The notes beneath the pieces were generated by a model. The model saw only the letters and a program-made list of their open reading frames with translations, had not been told where the DNA came from and did not search any database. This document shows, in pieces, positions 17,757 to 26,305 of a stretch of DNA of 64,000 nucleotides (position 1 is its first letter; every line of letters starts with the position of its first letter). The stretch is taken from the NCBI RefSeq assembly GCF_014873145.1, contig NZ_JADBEK010000001.1, forward strand, positions 1,612,001 to 1,676,000. Direction: 5' to 3'. Source of the DNA: Nonomuraea angiospora (GTDB taxonomy: Bacteria; Actinomycetota; Actinomycetes; Streptosporangiales; Streptosporangiaceae). The position numbers and the translations under genes are program-made.

Positions 17757-18701
17757 GTGAACGAATCGAAGCGTGTGGAAATCACCTGGCCCAGCCTCGG
17801 CATCACCGTGGCCGCCGAACTCGACCAGCGCAACCGCGCCCTGGCCCAGTGCCTCTGGGACGCCCTCCCCTACCGCAGCCTGCAGGGGCACGCCCTGGTC
17901 GCCGGATATCACCTCTACCACCTCGCACCGGTCCATTCGCTGCTGCACACACCAGCGGAATACCGCGTGGACCGGCGTACCGTGCCCGACGGCACCCTGT
18001 TCTGCTCGCGGCTGCAGCATCTCGGCATCAAGTACGGCGAGCTCACCGAGCCCATGACCGCCACCCCGATCGGCCAGGTCGTCCCGGAGGACCTCGACGC
18101 CCTGGTCCAGGCCGGCCGCGACGTCTGGCACTCCGTCTACACCACCAAGAAGCCCGTCATCGCCGAAGTACGCCGCGAGGGCGAGCCCAGCGGCCACCAG
18201 CTCCCGCGCCTGCCCATCGGCGACCCGCAGCTCAACGAGCTGGTCAAGGACGTGCACGCCGAGACCGAGCGCATCTGGCTGGACCCGCCCCGCGAGCTGC
18301 TCGACCTGCACGCGGGCCGCATCCCGTCCGGCGCCGGCAGCTACGAGACGGTCCTGACCACGCTGCTGTTCGTCAACGGCGAGACCCGGCCGCTCGGCTA
18401 CAGCTGCTACGGCGGCCTCGTCCGCGCCGCCCTCGACGGCATGCCGATGCCGTGGCTGCGCCAGATGACCCGCCAGCTCGCGCACACGCCCGCCGAGTTC
18501 CTCGGCTACTGCGGCCTCGACACCCTGTGGGGCTTCACCCAGCGGCTGCTGGACGGGCTCGACCGGCTCGACGACCACGAGGACTTCGTCTCCGTCATGG
18601 CCCACATGGCCCTGTACTGCAACTGCCTCGGCGGCTGGAACCTGCACCTGTTCCCCTGGGAGGCGGGCGAGCACCTGCGCCGCGAAGAGGCGCCCGCATG
18701 A
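17757..18701 (+). CDS. Cucumopine-synthase-like cyclophilin-fold protein
   Basis: 314 residues. The N-terminal half (about 5-135) looks like the cyclophilin-like fold of the TM1367/DUF3830 group: VEITWPSLGITVAAELD, CLWDALPYRSLQGHALVAG, GTLFCSRLQHLGIKYGEL. The C-terminal half (about 140-314) is helical, like the helical bundle fused to this fold in cucumopine synthase. That enzyme joins L-histidine to 2-oxoglutarate by a Pictet-Spengler reaction. The assignment is from remembered family pattern, not from an alignment. The GTG at 17757 has no Shine-Dalgarno; a -10-like TAGAGT at 17743-17748 would suit a leaderless message. It is coupled by ATGA to the flavoprotein gene and followed by a P450, implying one pathway. 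Confidence 0.5.
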   Translation: MNESKRVEITWPSLGITVAAELDQRNRALAQCLWDALPYRSLQGHALVAGYHLYHLAPVHSLLHTPAEYRVDRRTVPDGTLFCSRLQHLGIKYGELTEPMTATPIGQVVPEDLDALVQAGRDVWHSVYTTKKPVIAEVRREGEPSGHQLPRLPIGDPQLNELVKDVHAETERIWLDPPRELLDLHAGRIPSGAGSYETVLTTLLFVNGETRPLGYSCYGGLVRAALDGMPMPWLRQMTRQLAHTPAEFLGYCGLDTLWGFTQRLLDGLDRLDDHEDFVSVMAHMALYCNCLGGWNLHLFPWEAGEHLRREEAPA

Positions 18702-19786
18702 GCGGTCCGCGGGTGGTGGTCGTCGGCGGCGGCGTGATCGGCCTGTCGATCGCGTACCACCTGGCCGAGGCCGGCGTCGACACCACGCTGCTGGAGCGGG
18801 ACACGCTCGGCTCCGGCGCCTCGCGCGCCACCGCCGACGTGGTCCGCTCCTACTTCGCCGGCAACCCGGTCAGCTCGGCGCTGGCCGTGCGCAGCCTCGC
18901 GGCCTACCACGCCTTCCCGACCAGGCCGGGGATCGACCTGCCGCTGCGGCAGGTCGGTTACCTGGTGCTGTTCACCGAGGCCGACCAGGTGAGCGCGTTC
19001 GAGGCCGACCTGCCCGCCCAGCACGCCGCCGGCGTCGACGTGAGCCTGATCAGCGCGCAGGAGGCCAGGGAGCGAAACCCGCTCATCGGGGACTTCCCGC
19101 TGGCCGCCGCCGCGTACTCGCCGCAGGCCTACATCTCCGACACCACGGCCATCGTCACCGCCTACGCGCGGGCGGCCGAGCAGGCGGGCGCGACGCTGCG
19201 CACCGGCTGCCCGGTCACCGCCATCGACACGCGGGCCGGGATCGTGCGGACCGCCGCCGGCGAGGTCAGCGCCGACGCCATCGTGTGCGCGGCCGGGGCC
19301 TGGTCGGCCTCGCTCGTCCGCGGGGCGGGCGTGGACCTGCCGCTCACCGAGCCCATCGAGCAGGAGCTGCTCACCACCGACCCGCTCCCGCCGGACACGC
19401 CGGACATCCCGGTCACCCTGCACGCGGCCACCGGCCTGCTCGTCCGGCTGCGCGGCGACCGGCTGCTCATCGGCATGGGCTACCCGGGGCCCGACCGGGA
19501 GGCGTGGCGGCGGCAGGTCGCCGAACGCCTCGCCGCCACGTACCCGAGCCTGGCCGGGCTCGCGCTGCACACCGCCGTCACCGGCCTGCGCGACGCCAGC
19601 CCCGACAAGACCGCCTTCATCGGCCACCACCCGGGACCGCCGGCCTTCCTGTACGCGACCGGCTTCTCCGGGCACGGCCTGTGCAACGCGCCCGCCGCCG
19701 GGGAGCTGGTCCGCGACCTGTACCTCGACCAGGACCCCGGCTTCGACGTGACCGCGCTGGCCTTGAGCCCGCGCCGCGCGGGATGA
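18698..19786 (+). CDS. FAD-dependent amine/amino acid oxidoreductase (DAO family)
   Basis: 362 residues. An N-terminal dinucleotide-binding motif VVVGGGVIGLSIAYHLAEAG is followed by an acidic end (LLERD), which binds the FAD ribose. The C-terminal DAO signature is YATGFSGHGLCNAPAAGEL. Members oxidise secondary or primary amines (sarcosine, D-amino acids, glycine). The covalent-flavin cysteine of monomeric sarcosine oxidase is not evident. It starts at 18698 inside the stop of the cucumopine-synthase-like gene and ends 27 bp before the P450. It may oxidise the cyclic amine made by the first enzyme, or supply an imine or keto substrate; the order of steps is not known. Confidence 0.85.
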   Translation: MSGPRVVVVGGGVIGLSIAYHLAEAGVDTTLLERDTLGSGASRATADVVRSYFAGNPVSSALAVRSLAAYHAFPTRPGIDLPLRQVGYLVLFTEADQVSAFEADLPAQHAAGVDVSLISAQEARERNPLIGDFPLAAAAYSPQAYISDTTAIVTAYARAAEQAGATLRTGCPVTAIDTRAGIVRTAAGEVSADAIVCAAGAWSASLVRGAGVDLPLTEPIEQELLTTDPLPPDTPDIPVTLHAATGLLVRLRGDRLLIGMGYPGPDREAWRRQVAERLAATYPSLAGLALHTAVTGLRDASPDKTAFIGHHPGPPAFLYATGFSGHGLCNAPAAGELVRDLYLDQDPGFDVTALALSPRRAG

Positions 19787-19813
19787 CCCAACGACAGACG
19801 GACGGGAAGACCC

Positions 19814-21121
19814 ATGAGCCAAGAAAGCCGCCTCGACCAGGACACTCTCGACGCTCGGGAACAACAAACCGCAGACGACTACGACCCGCACGCCGGCCCA
19901 GGGTGCCCGCATGCCCGGTTCGTCCTGGACCCGGCCACCCCGAGCCTGCACGCCGACAACGACCGGCTGCGTGCGGCCGGCCCGCTCGTGCCCGTGACGG
20001 CCGAGGGCGTGCCCGCCTGGGCCGCCACCCGCTACGCCACGCTGCTGACGGTCCTGACCCATCCGAACCTGTCCAGGGACATCCGCCACTGGGCCACCCG
20101 CGACACCTGCCCGGCCGGCACCGCCATCGACCGCATCGTCACCGACACCTCGATGCTCAACGCCGAAGGCGACGACCACCGCCGCCTGCGCACGCCCGTG
20201 GCCGGCGCGTTCACCGCGCGCCGGCTCCGGCAGCTGCGCCCCAAGATCGAGGCGCTCACCGACCGGCTCGTCGACGCCCTCGCCGAGCTGCCGCCCGACG
20301 AGCCGGTGGACCTGCGCAAGGAGTTCGCCTACCCGCTGCCGCGCGAGGTCATCTCCGAGCTCATCGGCATCCCGGCCGAGCACCAGGACGCGCTGCACGA
20401 GCTCTCCGACGCCGTGGCCCAGGTGTCCGACACCCTCGACGACTCGCCCGACGTGCGCCGGGCCCTGCACGAGCTGCTCGACCGGGTCATCGAGGAGCGC
20501 CGGGACACGCCCGGCGAGGACCTCATCACCGACCTGTTCAGGCTGCGCGAGAAGGACGGCGACCGGCTGTCGTCCGACGAGCTGTTCGCCACCATCGAGC
20601 TGCTGTTCATCGCCGGGCACGTGACCACCGTCAACCTCATCACCAACGCCATCGGCGCCCTGCTCAACCGGCCCGACCAGCTCGAACTGCTGCGCACCGG
20701 CCAGTGCGACTACAGCGCGGCGGTCGAGGAGACGCTGCGCTGGGACTCGCCGATCGCCTACTTCCCCATGCGCTACGCCGTACAGGACATCGAGATCGAC
20801 GGCGTGCGCCTGCGCACCGGCGAGCCCGTGCTGGCCTGCTTCGCCGCCACGGGCCGCGACCCCGGCCAGTTCGGCGAGAACGCCGACCGCTTCGACATCA
20901 CCAACCCGCCCAGCGCCCACCTGGCCTTCGGGCACGGGCCGCACTTCTGCCTCGGCGCGCCACTGGCCAGGATCGAGGCCGAGATCGCGCTGAAGGCGCT
21001 GTTCGAGGCGTTCCCCGAGATCGCGCCCGCCGCGCGGCCCGAGGACCTGGCCCCGCTGGACACGCTGCTGGGCAACAGCACCCGCAGCATGCCCGTCCTG
21101 CTCGGCCCGCGCGCCCGCTGA
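19814..21121 (+). CDS. Cytochrome P450 with atypical I-helix
   Basis: 435 residues, soluble bacterial type. The heme loop FGHGPHFCLG starts at residue 372 with the thiolate Cys at 379, and the ExxR motif is EETLR. The oxygen-activation motif in helix I reads AGHVTT (267-272): the usual acid before the threonine pair is valine. The first 30 residues are polar and not part of the normal fold. The ATG follows GGGAAG with good spacing. It sits as third gene with the cucumopine-synthase-like and DAO genes, so it probably tailors their product. No ferredoxin gene is nearby; electrons must come from elsewhere. Confidence 0.9.
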   Translation: MSQESRLDQDTLDAREQQTADDYDPHAGPGCPHARFVLDPATPSLHADNDRLRAAGPLVPVTAEGVPAWAATRYATLLTVLTHPNLSRDIRHWATRDTCPAGTAIDRIVTDTSMLNAEGDDHRRLRTPVAGAFTARRLRQLRPKIEALTDRLVDALAELPPDEPVDLRKEFAYPLPREVISELIGIPAEHQDALHELSDAVAQVSDTLDDSPDVRRALHELLDRVIEERRDTPGEDLITDLFRLREKDGDRLSSDELFATIELLFIAGHVTTVNLITNAIGALLNRPDQLELLRTGQCDYSAAVEETLRWDSPIAYFPMRYAVQDIEIDGVRLRTGEPVLACFAATGRDPGQFGENADRFDITNPPSAHLAFGHGPHFCLGAPLARIEAEIALKALFEAFPEIAPAARPEDLAPLDTLLGNSTRSMPVLLGPRAR

Positions 21122-21155
21122 AGCTCCCCGGACGGGCGGGCCTGCCCGTCCGAGG

Positions 21156-22052
21156 TCAGCCCACGCTCTGCGCGTCGCGGTCGTAGTGGCGCAGGAACAG
21201 CTCCTCCAGCGTCGGCGGCCGGCTCACCAGGCCGCGCACGCCCGCCTCCGCGAGCCGGCGCAGCGCCGGGTCCAGCGCCACGCCGTCCACGCTGAACCGC
21301 ACCCGCCCGTCACCGGCCCGCAGGTCGTGCACCCCGGGCAGCTCGGCCAGCCCGTCCGGCGGCCCCGCCAGCTCGGCCTCGATCGACGTGCGGGTCAGGT
21401 GCCGCAGCTCCGCCAGCGTGCCCGTCTCGACCGTGCGGCCGTCCCGGATGATCGTCACCCGGTCGCACAACGCCTCGACCTCGGCCAGGACGTGGCTCGA
21501 CAGCAGCACCGTACGCCGCTCCCGCTCCTGCCTGACGCAGTCCCGGAACACCTCCTCCATCAGCGGGTCCAGGCCGGAGGTGGGCTCGTCCAGGATCAGC
21601 AGCTCCGCCTCGGAGGCCAGCGCGGCGACCAGGGCCACCTTCTGGCGGTTGCCCTTCGAGTACGTCCGCGCCTTCTTGCGCGGATCCAGGTCGAACCGAT
21701 CCAGCAGGTCCGCCTTGCGCCGCGGGTCCAGCCCGCCGCGCAACCGGCCCAGCAGGTCGATCACCTCGCCGCCCGACAGGTGCGGCCACAGCGTCACGTC
21801 GCCCGGCACGTACGCCAGGCGGCGGTGCAGCTCGCTCGCCTCCGACCACGGGTCGCCGCCCAGCAGCCGGGCGGTGCCCCCGTCGGCCCGCACCATGCCC
21901 AGCAGGATCCGGATCGTGGTGCTCTTCCCCGCGCCGTTCGGCCCCAGGAAGGCGTGCACCTCGCCGGCGCGCACGCTGAGATCGAGCCCGTCCAGCGCCC
22001 TGGCCGTCCCGAACGACTTCACCAGCCCCTTCACCACGATGGCGTCAGTCAT
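21156..22052 (-). CDS. ABC exporter ATPase without adjacent permease
   Basis: 298 residues, DrrA/ABC-2-type ATPase: Walker [10 protein letters not shown], signature [15 protein letters not shown], Walker [14 protein letters not shown]-loop [18 protein letters not shown]-terminal domain of about 80 residues follows. The ATG at 22052 is preceded by GGAGG 8 nt away; an ATG 18 nt upstream is part of that Shine-Dalgarno region and was rejected. A TetR gene lies 18 bp upstream on the same strand. Normally an ABC-2 permease gene follows, but here the next gene is the convergent P450, so the permease is missing or elsewhere. Confidence 0.85.
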   Translation of the reverse strand: MTDAIVVKGLVKSFGTARALDGLDLSVRAGEVHAFLGPNGAGKSTTIRILLGMVRADGGTARLLGGDPWSEASELHRRLAYVPGDVTLWPHLSGGEVIDLLGRLRGGLDPRRKADLLDRFDLDPRKKARTYSKGNRQKVALVAALASEAELLILDEPTSGLDPLMEEVFRDCVRQERERRTVLLSSHVLAEVEALCDRVTIIRDGRTVETGTLAELRHLTRTSIEAELAGPPDGLAELPGVHDLRAGDGRVRFSVDGVALDPALRRLAEAGVRGLVSRPPTLEELFLRHYDRDAQSVG

Positions 22053-22070
22053 GGCGGTGAACCTCCACAT

Positions 22071-22694
22071 TCACGCGGTTGCGCCCCTATCGAGGGCCTT
22101 CCTGGCCTTCGCGGCCTCTTCCAGGCTGAGCAGCGGGTGGGAGTAGAGGTCCACGATCACCCGCATCAGCTTGACCTGCCCCTCCGGGCTGGTCAGATCC
22201 ACTCCCATGGCACGCTCGACATGTTGGCGCAGCACCGTGGCCGACAGCGCCATCGCCGCGATCATCGCCGAACGGGACCGGGCGTCCACGTCGGGCGGAT
22301 CGGGACGGCTCCTGTCCGCCTCGGCGACCCACCCCTCGCCGAGATCGACCATCTCGTCGAACAGCGGCGCCGCCCACCCCTCCGTCAGCGCCCGCGCCAG
22401 GTAGGGCTGGTACGGCCCCATGACCGCGGCCGGGTTGAGCCCGGCGCCGTAGGGGTCGTCCGCGGCCTGCTCGCTCAGCCTGCGGATCGTCTTCATCAGG
22501 TGCTCGTCGCACGCCTCGCGCAGCGCCTGCTTCGAGCCGAAATGATGGCGCACCAGCCCCAGGGACACGCCGGCGGTCTCCGCGATGCCGCGGATCGTCG
22601 CCCGCTCGAAACCGTGCTCGCCGATGTGCCGCATCGCCGCGTCCCTGATCCGCGCACGCGCGGTGAGATCCTCCGGATCCGGTACGGTCGTCAT
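22071..22694 (-). CDS. TetR-family transcriptional regulator
   Basis: 207 residues. The HTH is in the first 60 residues (ATIRGIAETAGVSLGLVRHHFGSKQALREACDEHL), followed by a helical ligand-binding domain. The ATG at 22694 follows GGGGAA. Only 18 bp separate it from the ABC ATPase gene, so they form one operon. A perfect 16-bp palindrome 42 bp upstream is the likely site of autorepression. The ligand is unknown; by context it would be the compound exported by the ATPase complex. Confidence 0.88.
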   Translation of the reverse strand: MTTVPDPEDLTARARIRDAAMRHIGEHGFERATIRGIAETAGVSLGLVRHHFGSKQALREACDEHLMKTIRRLSEQAADDPYGAGLNPAAVMGPYQPYLARALTEGWAAPLFDEMVDLGEGWVAEADRSRPDPPDVDARSRSAMIAAMALSATVLRQHVERAMGVDLTSPEGQVKLMRVIVDLYSHPLLSLEEAAKARKALDRGATA

Positions 22695-22735
22695 CCCGTT
22701 CCCCTGTATAGCTCGCTGTTCATCCGAAAAGCAGA

Positions 22736-22751
22736 CTATACCGGTGTATAG
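22736..22751. promoter_or_regulatory. Palindromic operator of the TetR/ABC operon
   Basis: CTATAC-CGGT-GTATAG is a perfect palindrome. A second half-site GTATAG occurs at 22706-22711, between the palindrome and the TetR start. It fits a TetR autoregulatory site; manA starts 82 bp to the other side and might also be affected. Confidence 0.6.
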
Positions 22752-22832
22752 CGGCCCCGCAACGCGACCCCCGGCTACGCACGGCGGCCCGTCTCGTTCT
22801 ACGCTCCATGCACGACGATCGGAGACCACGCC

Positions 22833-23990
22833 GTGCCACATCCCGACCCGGCGCCCATGCGCCTGGCCACCGCCATCCGCCCCTACGACTGGGGCTCGGT
22901 GACGGCCCTGCCGCAACTCTTCGGCACGCCGCCCACCGGCCGGCCCCAGGCCGAGCTCTGGATGGGCGCCCACCCCGGCGACCCCTCCACCGTCGGCGGC
23001 ACCCCGCTCAACGAGCTCATCGCCGACGACCCCGCCGGCACCCTCGGCGAGCCCGCCGCCGCCCGCTTCGGCCCCGCCCTCCCCTACCTGCTCAAGGTCC
23101 TGGCCATCGAACGGCCGCTCTCCCTCCAGGTCCACCCCACCACCGAGCAGGCCCGGGCCGGGTTCGCCGACGAGGACGCCCGCGGCGTCCCCATCGACGA
23201 CCCCGCACGCACGTACAAGGACACCTCGCACAAGCCCGAGATGGTCTGCGCGATCACCCCCTTCCACGGCCTGTGCGGCTTCCGCGACCCCGGCGAGACC
23301 GCCGACCTCCTCGACCGCCTCGCCGTGCCGGACCTGGCCCCCTGGATCGGCCTGCTGCGCGAGGGCGACCTGCGGACCGTGTTCGCCCAGATGCTCGACG
23401 ACGCCCACGAGCCGCTGCGCGCCCAGGTCGAGCAGGCCCTGCGCGAGTCCGACGACCCCGGCCTGGCCGTCTACGGCGACCTCGCCCGCGCCTGCCCCGG
23501 CGACCCCGGCGTCACCGCCGCGCTCCTGCTCCACCACGTCAATCTGGCCCCCGGCCAGGCCCTCTACCTCGGCGCCGGGATCCCTCACGCCTACCTCGGC
23601 GGCATCGGCGTCGAGATCATGGCCAACTCCGACAACGTGCTGCGCTGCGGCCTCACCACCAAGCACATCGACGTGCCCGAGCTCATGCGCGTCGTCGACT
23701 TCACGCCGTCCGCCCCGCACCTGGTCCGGCCGGAGCAGGACGCGCCCGGCGAGCACCACTACCGGCCGCCGGTCCCCGAGTTCGCCCTCACCCGCTACGA
23801 CCTCGACAGCCCCCACACGCTGCCCGGGGGCGCCCCCCAGATCGTCGTCTGCATCGACGGAGAGGCCCGCCTGGGCGATCTGACGCTGCGGCCGGGCGAG
23901 TCGGCGTTCGTCCCCGCGGTTGTTCGGTCGGTGCCGCTGGCCGGGAAGGGGACGGCGTACCGCGCCGCGCCGGGCGCCTTTACATTGTAG
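22833..23990 (+). CDS. manA: Mannose-6-phosphate isomerase, class I
   Basis: 385 residues, zinc-dependent type I phosphomannose isomerase, which interconverts mannose-6-phosphate and fructose-6-phosphate in the cytosol. Family landmarks are IRPYDWGS, AELWMGAHP, LSLQVHP (zinc ligands), HKPEMVCAITPFHGLCGFR and LGAGIPHAYLGG. The GTG at 22833 follows GGAG (22821-22824); an ATG at 22857 is an alternative. It stands alone between the TetR gene and a flavin-reductase-like gene. Confidence 0.93.
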   Translation: MPHPDPAPMRLATAIRPYDWGSVTALPQLFGTPPTGRPQAELWMGAHPGDPSTVGGTPLNELIADDPAGTLGEPAAARFGPALPYLLKVLAIERPLSLQVHPTTEQARAGFADEDARGVPIDDPARTYKDTSHKPEMVCAITPFHGLCGFRDPGETADLLDRLAVPDLAPWIGLLREGDLRTVFAQMLDDAHEPLRAQVEQALRESDDPGLAVYGDLARACPGDPGVTAALLLHHVNLAPGQALYLGAGIPHAYLGGIGVEIMANSDNVLRCGLTTKHIDVPELMRVVDFTPSAPHLVRPEQDAPGEHHYRPPVPEFALTRYDLDSPHTLPGGAPQIVVCIDGEARLGDLTLRPGESAFVPAVVRSVPLAGKGTAYRAAPGAFTL

Positions 23991-24045
23991 ATTCGCTACG
24001 ACGTTTCGGTCCGGGGTTGAACGTCCCGTTCCTAGGCTCGCCCGC

Positions 24046-24648
24046 ATGAACACTGTGACCATCGAGCCGAGCGTCCTCTACTTCGGGACCCCGGTCGTCC
24101 TGCTGTCCACGGAGAACCCGGACGGGACGGCCAACCTCGCCCCGATGTCCTCGGCCTGGGCGCTGGGCCAGGTGATCGTGCTGGGGCTGGGCGCCGAGGG
24201 GCAGAGCGCCCGCAACCTCATGAGCCGCCCGGAGGTGGTCGTCAACCTGCCCGCCCCCCACCAGTGGGAGGCGGTCGAACGGCTGGCGCCCCTGACCGGG
24301 CGGCACCCGGTGCCGGCGACCAAGCACGCGGGCTGCCGGTACGAGCCCGGCAAGTTCGCCGCGGCGGGGCTGCGCCCCGAGCTTTCCGAGACCGTGCGGC
24401 CGCCGCGCGTGGCCGAGTGCCCGCTGCAGTTCGAGGCGCGGGCGGAGCGGGTGGGCCACGACGTCTCGGGGTCGTTCGTGATCGTGGAGGCCGTCGTGAG
24501 CAGGGTGCACGCGGACCCGCGCATCGTGGTGCCCGGCACCCAGCACGTGGACCCGGGCGCGTGGAGCCCGCTCATCTACAACTTCCGCCACTACTTCGGC
24601 CTCGGCCCCGAGCTCGGCCACTCCTACCGCAGCCAGACGCCCCGCTAG
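24046..24648 (+). CDS. Flavin-reductase-like split-barrel protein
   Basis: 200 residues. It looks like the FMN-binding split barrel of the DIM6/NTAB flavin reductase group (PVVLLSTENPDGTANLAPMSSAWALG, then NLMSRPEVVVNLP). Such proteins bind FMN and reduce it or serve as flavin-dependent oxidoreductases in the cytosol. The ATG at 24046 has no clear Shine-Dalgarno. Its stop overlaps the stop of the convergent thioredoxin-reductase/methyltransferase gene by 4 bp. The substrate is unknown. Confidence 0.75.
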   Translation: MNTVTIEPSVLYFGTPVVLLSTENPDGTANLAPMSSAWALGQVIVLGLGAEGQSARNLMSRPEVVVNLPAPHQWEAVERLAPLTGRHPVPATKHAGCRYEPGKFAAAGLRPELSETVRPPRVAECPLQFEARAERVGHDVSGSFVIVEAVVSRVHADPRIVVPGTQHVDPGAWSPLIYNFRHYFGLGPELGHSYRSQTPR

Positions 24649-26210
24649 GGCAGTCTGCGGACCTTGAGCACGTTGTCCGTGTGGGTGCCGGGCCTGCCGT
24701 CCGGGTCGTCCAGGGTGCGCTCGTACTCCTCGCAGACCTGCACCTCCCACTCCCCCTCCGGCAGCCGGAGCGCGTCCAGGACCTCCTGCGGCGTGGGGAA
24801 GTGCACCTCGGCGGGCGGGTTGTGCGTCCAGGACGGCCATCCCGCGTGCCCGACGACCAGCAGCACCCCGCCGGGGGCGACCGCCGCGGCGGCGGAGCGC
24901 AGGATCTCCTCGCGCGGCAGGTTCACGAACGAGTGCAGGAAGCAGGCCGAGACGAGGTCGAAGACGCCTTCGGGGAAGGACACGCCCAGGTCGTGCCGCT
25001 GCCAGTCGATGCGGTCGGCGACCCCCGCCTCCCTGGCGTGCCCGGCGGCGCGTTCGAGCGCCACGCCGGAGACGTCGGCCGCGGTGACCCGCCATCCCCT
25101 GCCCGCGAGCCAGATCGCGTCGCCGCCCTCACCGGAGCCCAGGTCCAGCGCCGTACCGGGCTCGAGGTCCGACACCTCGCGGACCAGCATCACATTGGGG
25201 TTCCCGCTCCAGATCCGGGTCTTCTCGGAGTAACGGGAATCCCAGTACTCCTCCGGGGCGACCTCCATGGCGGCGACGGCGCGGCGGGTCTCCTCGGCGA
25301 CCAGGTCCGCGTTGATCGCCGCCGCCGCCCGCACGCCCGCCGCCGCGGCGCCGATGACCTGCTCGTTCGGGGTGGTGACGTTCCCGGCCACCCACACCCC
25401 GGGCACGCTGGTGGCGCCCGTCGGGTCGGCGGGCACGCGGGTGCCGATCACGTGCCCGGACATCTCCGTCTCCTCCGTCTCCAGCCCCAGCGCCGCGAGC
25501 AGCCCCGCCTGGGCGGTGAGCCGGCCGGCGGTGGCCAGCGCCCGGCAGGCGACCACGCGGCCGTCGGCGAGCCGCACCCCGGACAGCCTGCCGTCCGTCA
25601 CCTCCAGGCCCGCCACCTTGCCCTCGACCACGGTGACGCCCCTGGCGGCGAGCTGGCGCCGCTCGTCGTGGCCGGGCTCGGGCGCGGTGTGCGGGAAGTA
25701 GGTGACGTCGGCGCTCCACTGCCGCCACAGCAGCGCCTGGTGGACCGAGAGCGGCCCCGTGCCCAGGATCGCGATCGCCTGGTCGCGCACCTCCCAGCCG
25801 TGGCAGTACGGGCAGTGCAGCACGTCCTTGCCCCACAGCTCGGCCAGGCCCGGCACGTCCGGCAGCTCGTCGGTGAGGCCGGTGGTGACCAGCAACCGGT
25901 CCGCCTCGACCGTGGCGCCGTCCGCCAGCACCACACGGAAGCCCCCGCCGTCGAGCCGCTCGGCGGTGGTGACGGTGCCGGTCACGATCTCCCCGCCGTA
26001 CCCGATCACCTCCTCCCGGCCCACGGCCAGCAGCTCCAGCGGCGAGAGTCCCTCGCGCCCCAGGTAGGTGTGCACGCCCTCGGCGGGCGCGTTGCGCGGC
26101 CGGCCGGCGTCGACCACCAGCACCTTGCGCCGCGCCCGGCCCAGCGTGAGCGCCCCGCTCAGTCCCGCGGCCCCGCCCCCGACCACCACGACGTCGTACT
26201 TCGCGTCCAT
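24645..26210 (-). CDS. Fusion of thioredoxin-reductase-like flavoprotein and SAM-dependent methyltransferase
   Basis: 521 residues with two enzymes in one chain. Residues 1-310 form an FAD/NAD(P) oxidoreductase of thioredoxin-reductase type: YDVVVVGGGAAGLSGALTLG, a CxxC site HCPYCHGWE, an NAD(P) site AILGTGP and the final VWVAGNV. Residues about 320-521 form a class I methyltransferase with motif I ALDLGSGEGGDAIWLAGRGW. The two joined activities suggest detoxification or modification of a reactive thiol, selenium or metalloid compound; this is inference. The ATG at 26210 follows AAGAGGCGAG. It is divergent from an XRE-cupin regulator that probably controls it. Confidence 0.88.
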   Translation of the reverse strand: MDAKYDVVVVGGGAAGLSGALTLGRARRKVLVVDAGRPRNAPAEGVHTYLGREGLSPLELLAVGREEVIGYGGEIVTGTVTTAERLDGGGFRVVLADGATVEADRLLVTTGLTDELPDVPGLAELWGKDVLHCPYCHGWEVRDQAIAILGTGPLSVHQALLWRQWSADVTYFPHTAPEPGHDERRQLAARGVTVVEGKVAGLEVTDGRLSGVRLADGRVVACRALATAGRLTAQAGLLAALGLETEETEMSGHVIGTRVPADPTGATSVPGVWVAGNVTTPNEQVIGAAAAGVRAAAAINADLVAEETRRAVAAMEVAPEEYWDSRYSEKTRIWSGNPNVMLVREVSDLEPGTALDLGSGEGGDAIWLAGRGWRVTAADVSGVALERAAGHAREAGVADRIDWQRHDLGVSFPEGVFDLVSACFLHSFVNLPREEILRSAAAAVAPGGVLLVVGHAGWPSWTHNPPAEVHFPTPQEVLDALRLPEGEWEVQVCEEYERTLDDPDGRPGTHTDNVLKVRRLP

Positions 26211-26280
26211 CTCGCCTCTTTTCACGGTGATTCCGACGTCCGACACTGTCCGCCCCGCGCGGTCGATTTGACAAATTTCA

Positions 26281-26295
26281 TTGCCGAAATGGCAA
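26281..26295. promoter_or_regulatory. Inverted repeat between the fusion gene and the XRE-cupin regulator
   Basis: TTGCC-GAAAT-GGCAA is a perfect 5+5 inverted repeat 11 bp before the regulator start. A TTGACA (26268-26273) lies just upstream and could be a -35 box. It is the likely operator for the divergent pair. Confidence 0.5.
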
Positions 26296-26305
26296 AGTGG
26301 GTGGC

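Noticed and set aside
23991-24045. TTGAAC and TAGGCT as a promoter for the flavin-reductase-like gene
   Set aside because: Spacing is only 11 bp, too short for a sigma-70-type promoter.
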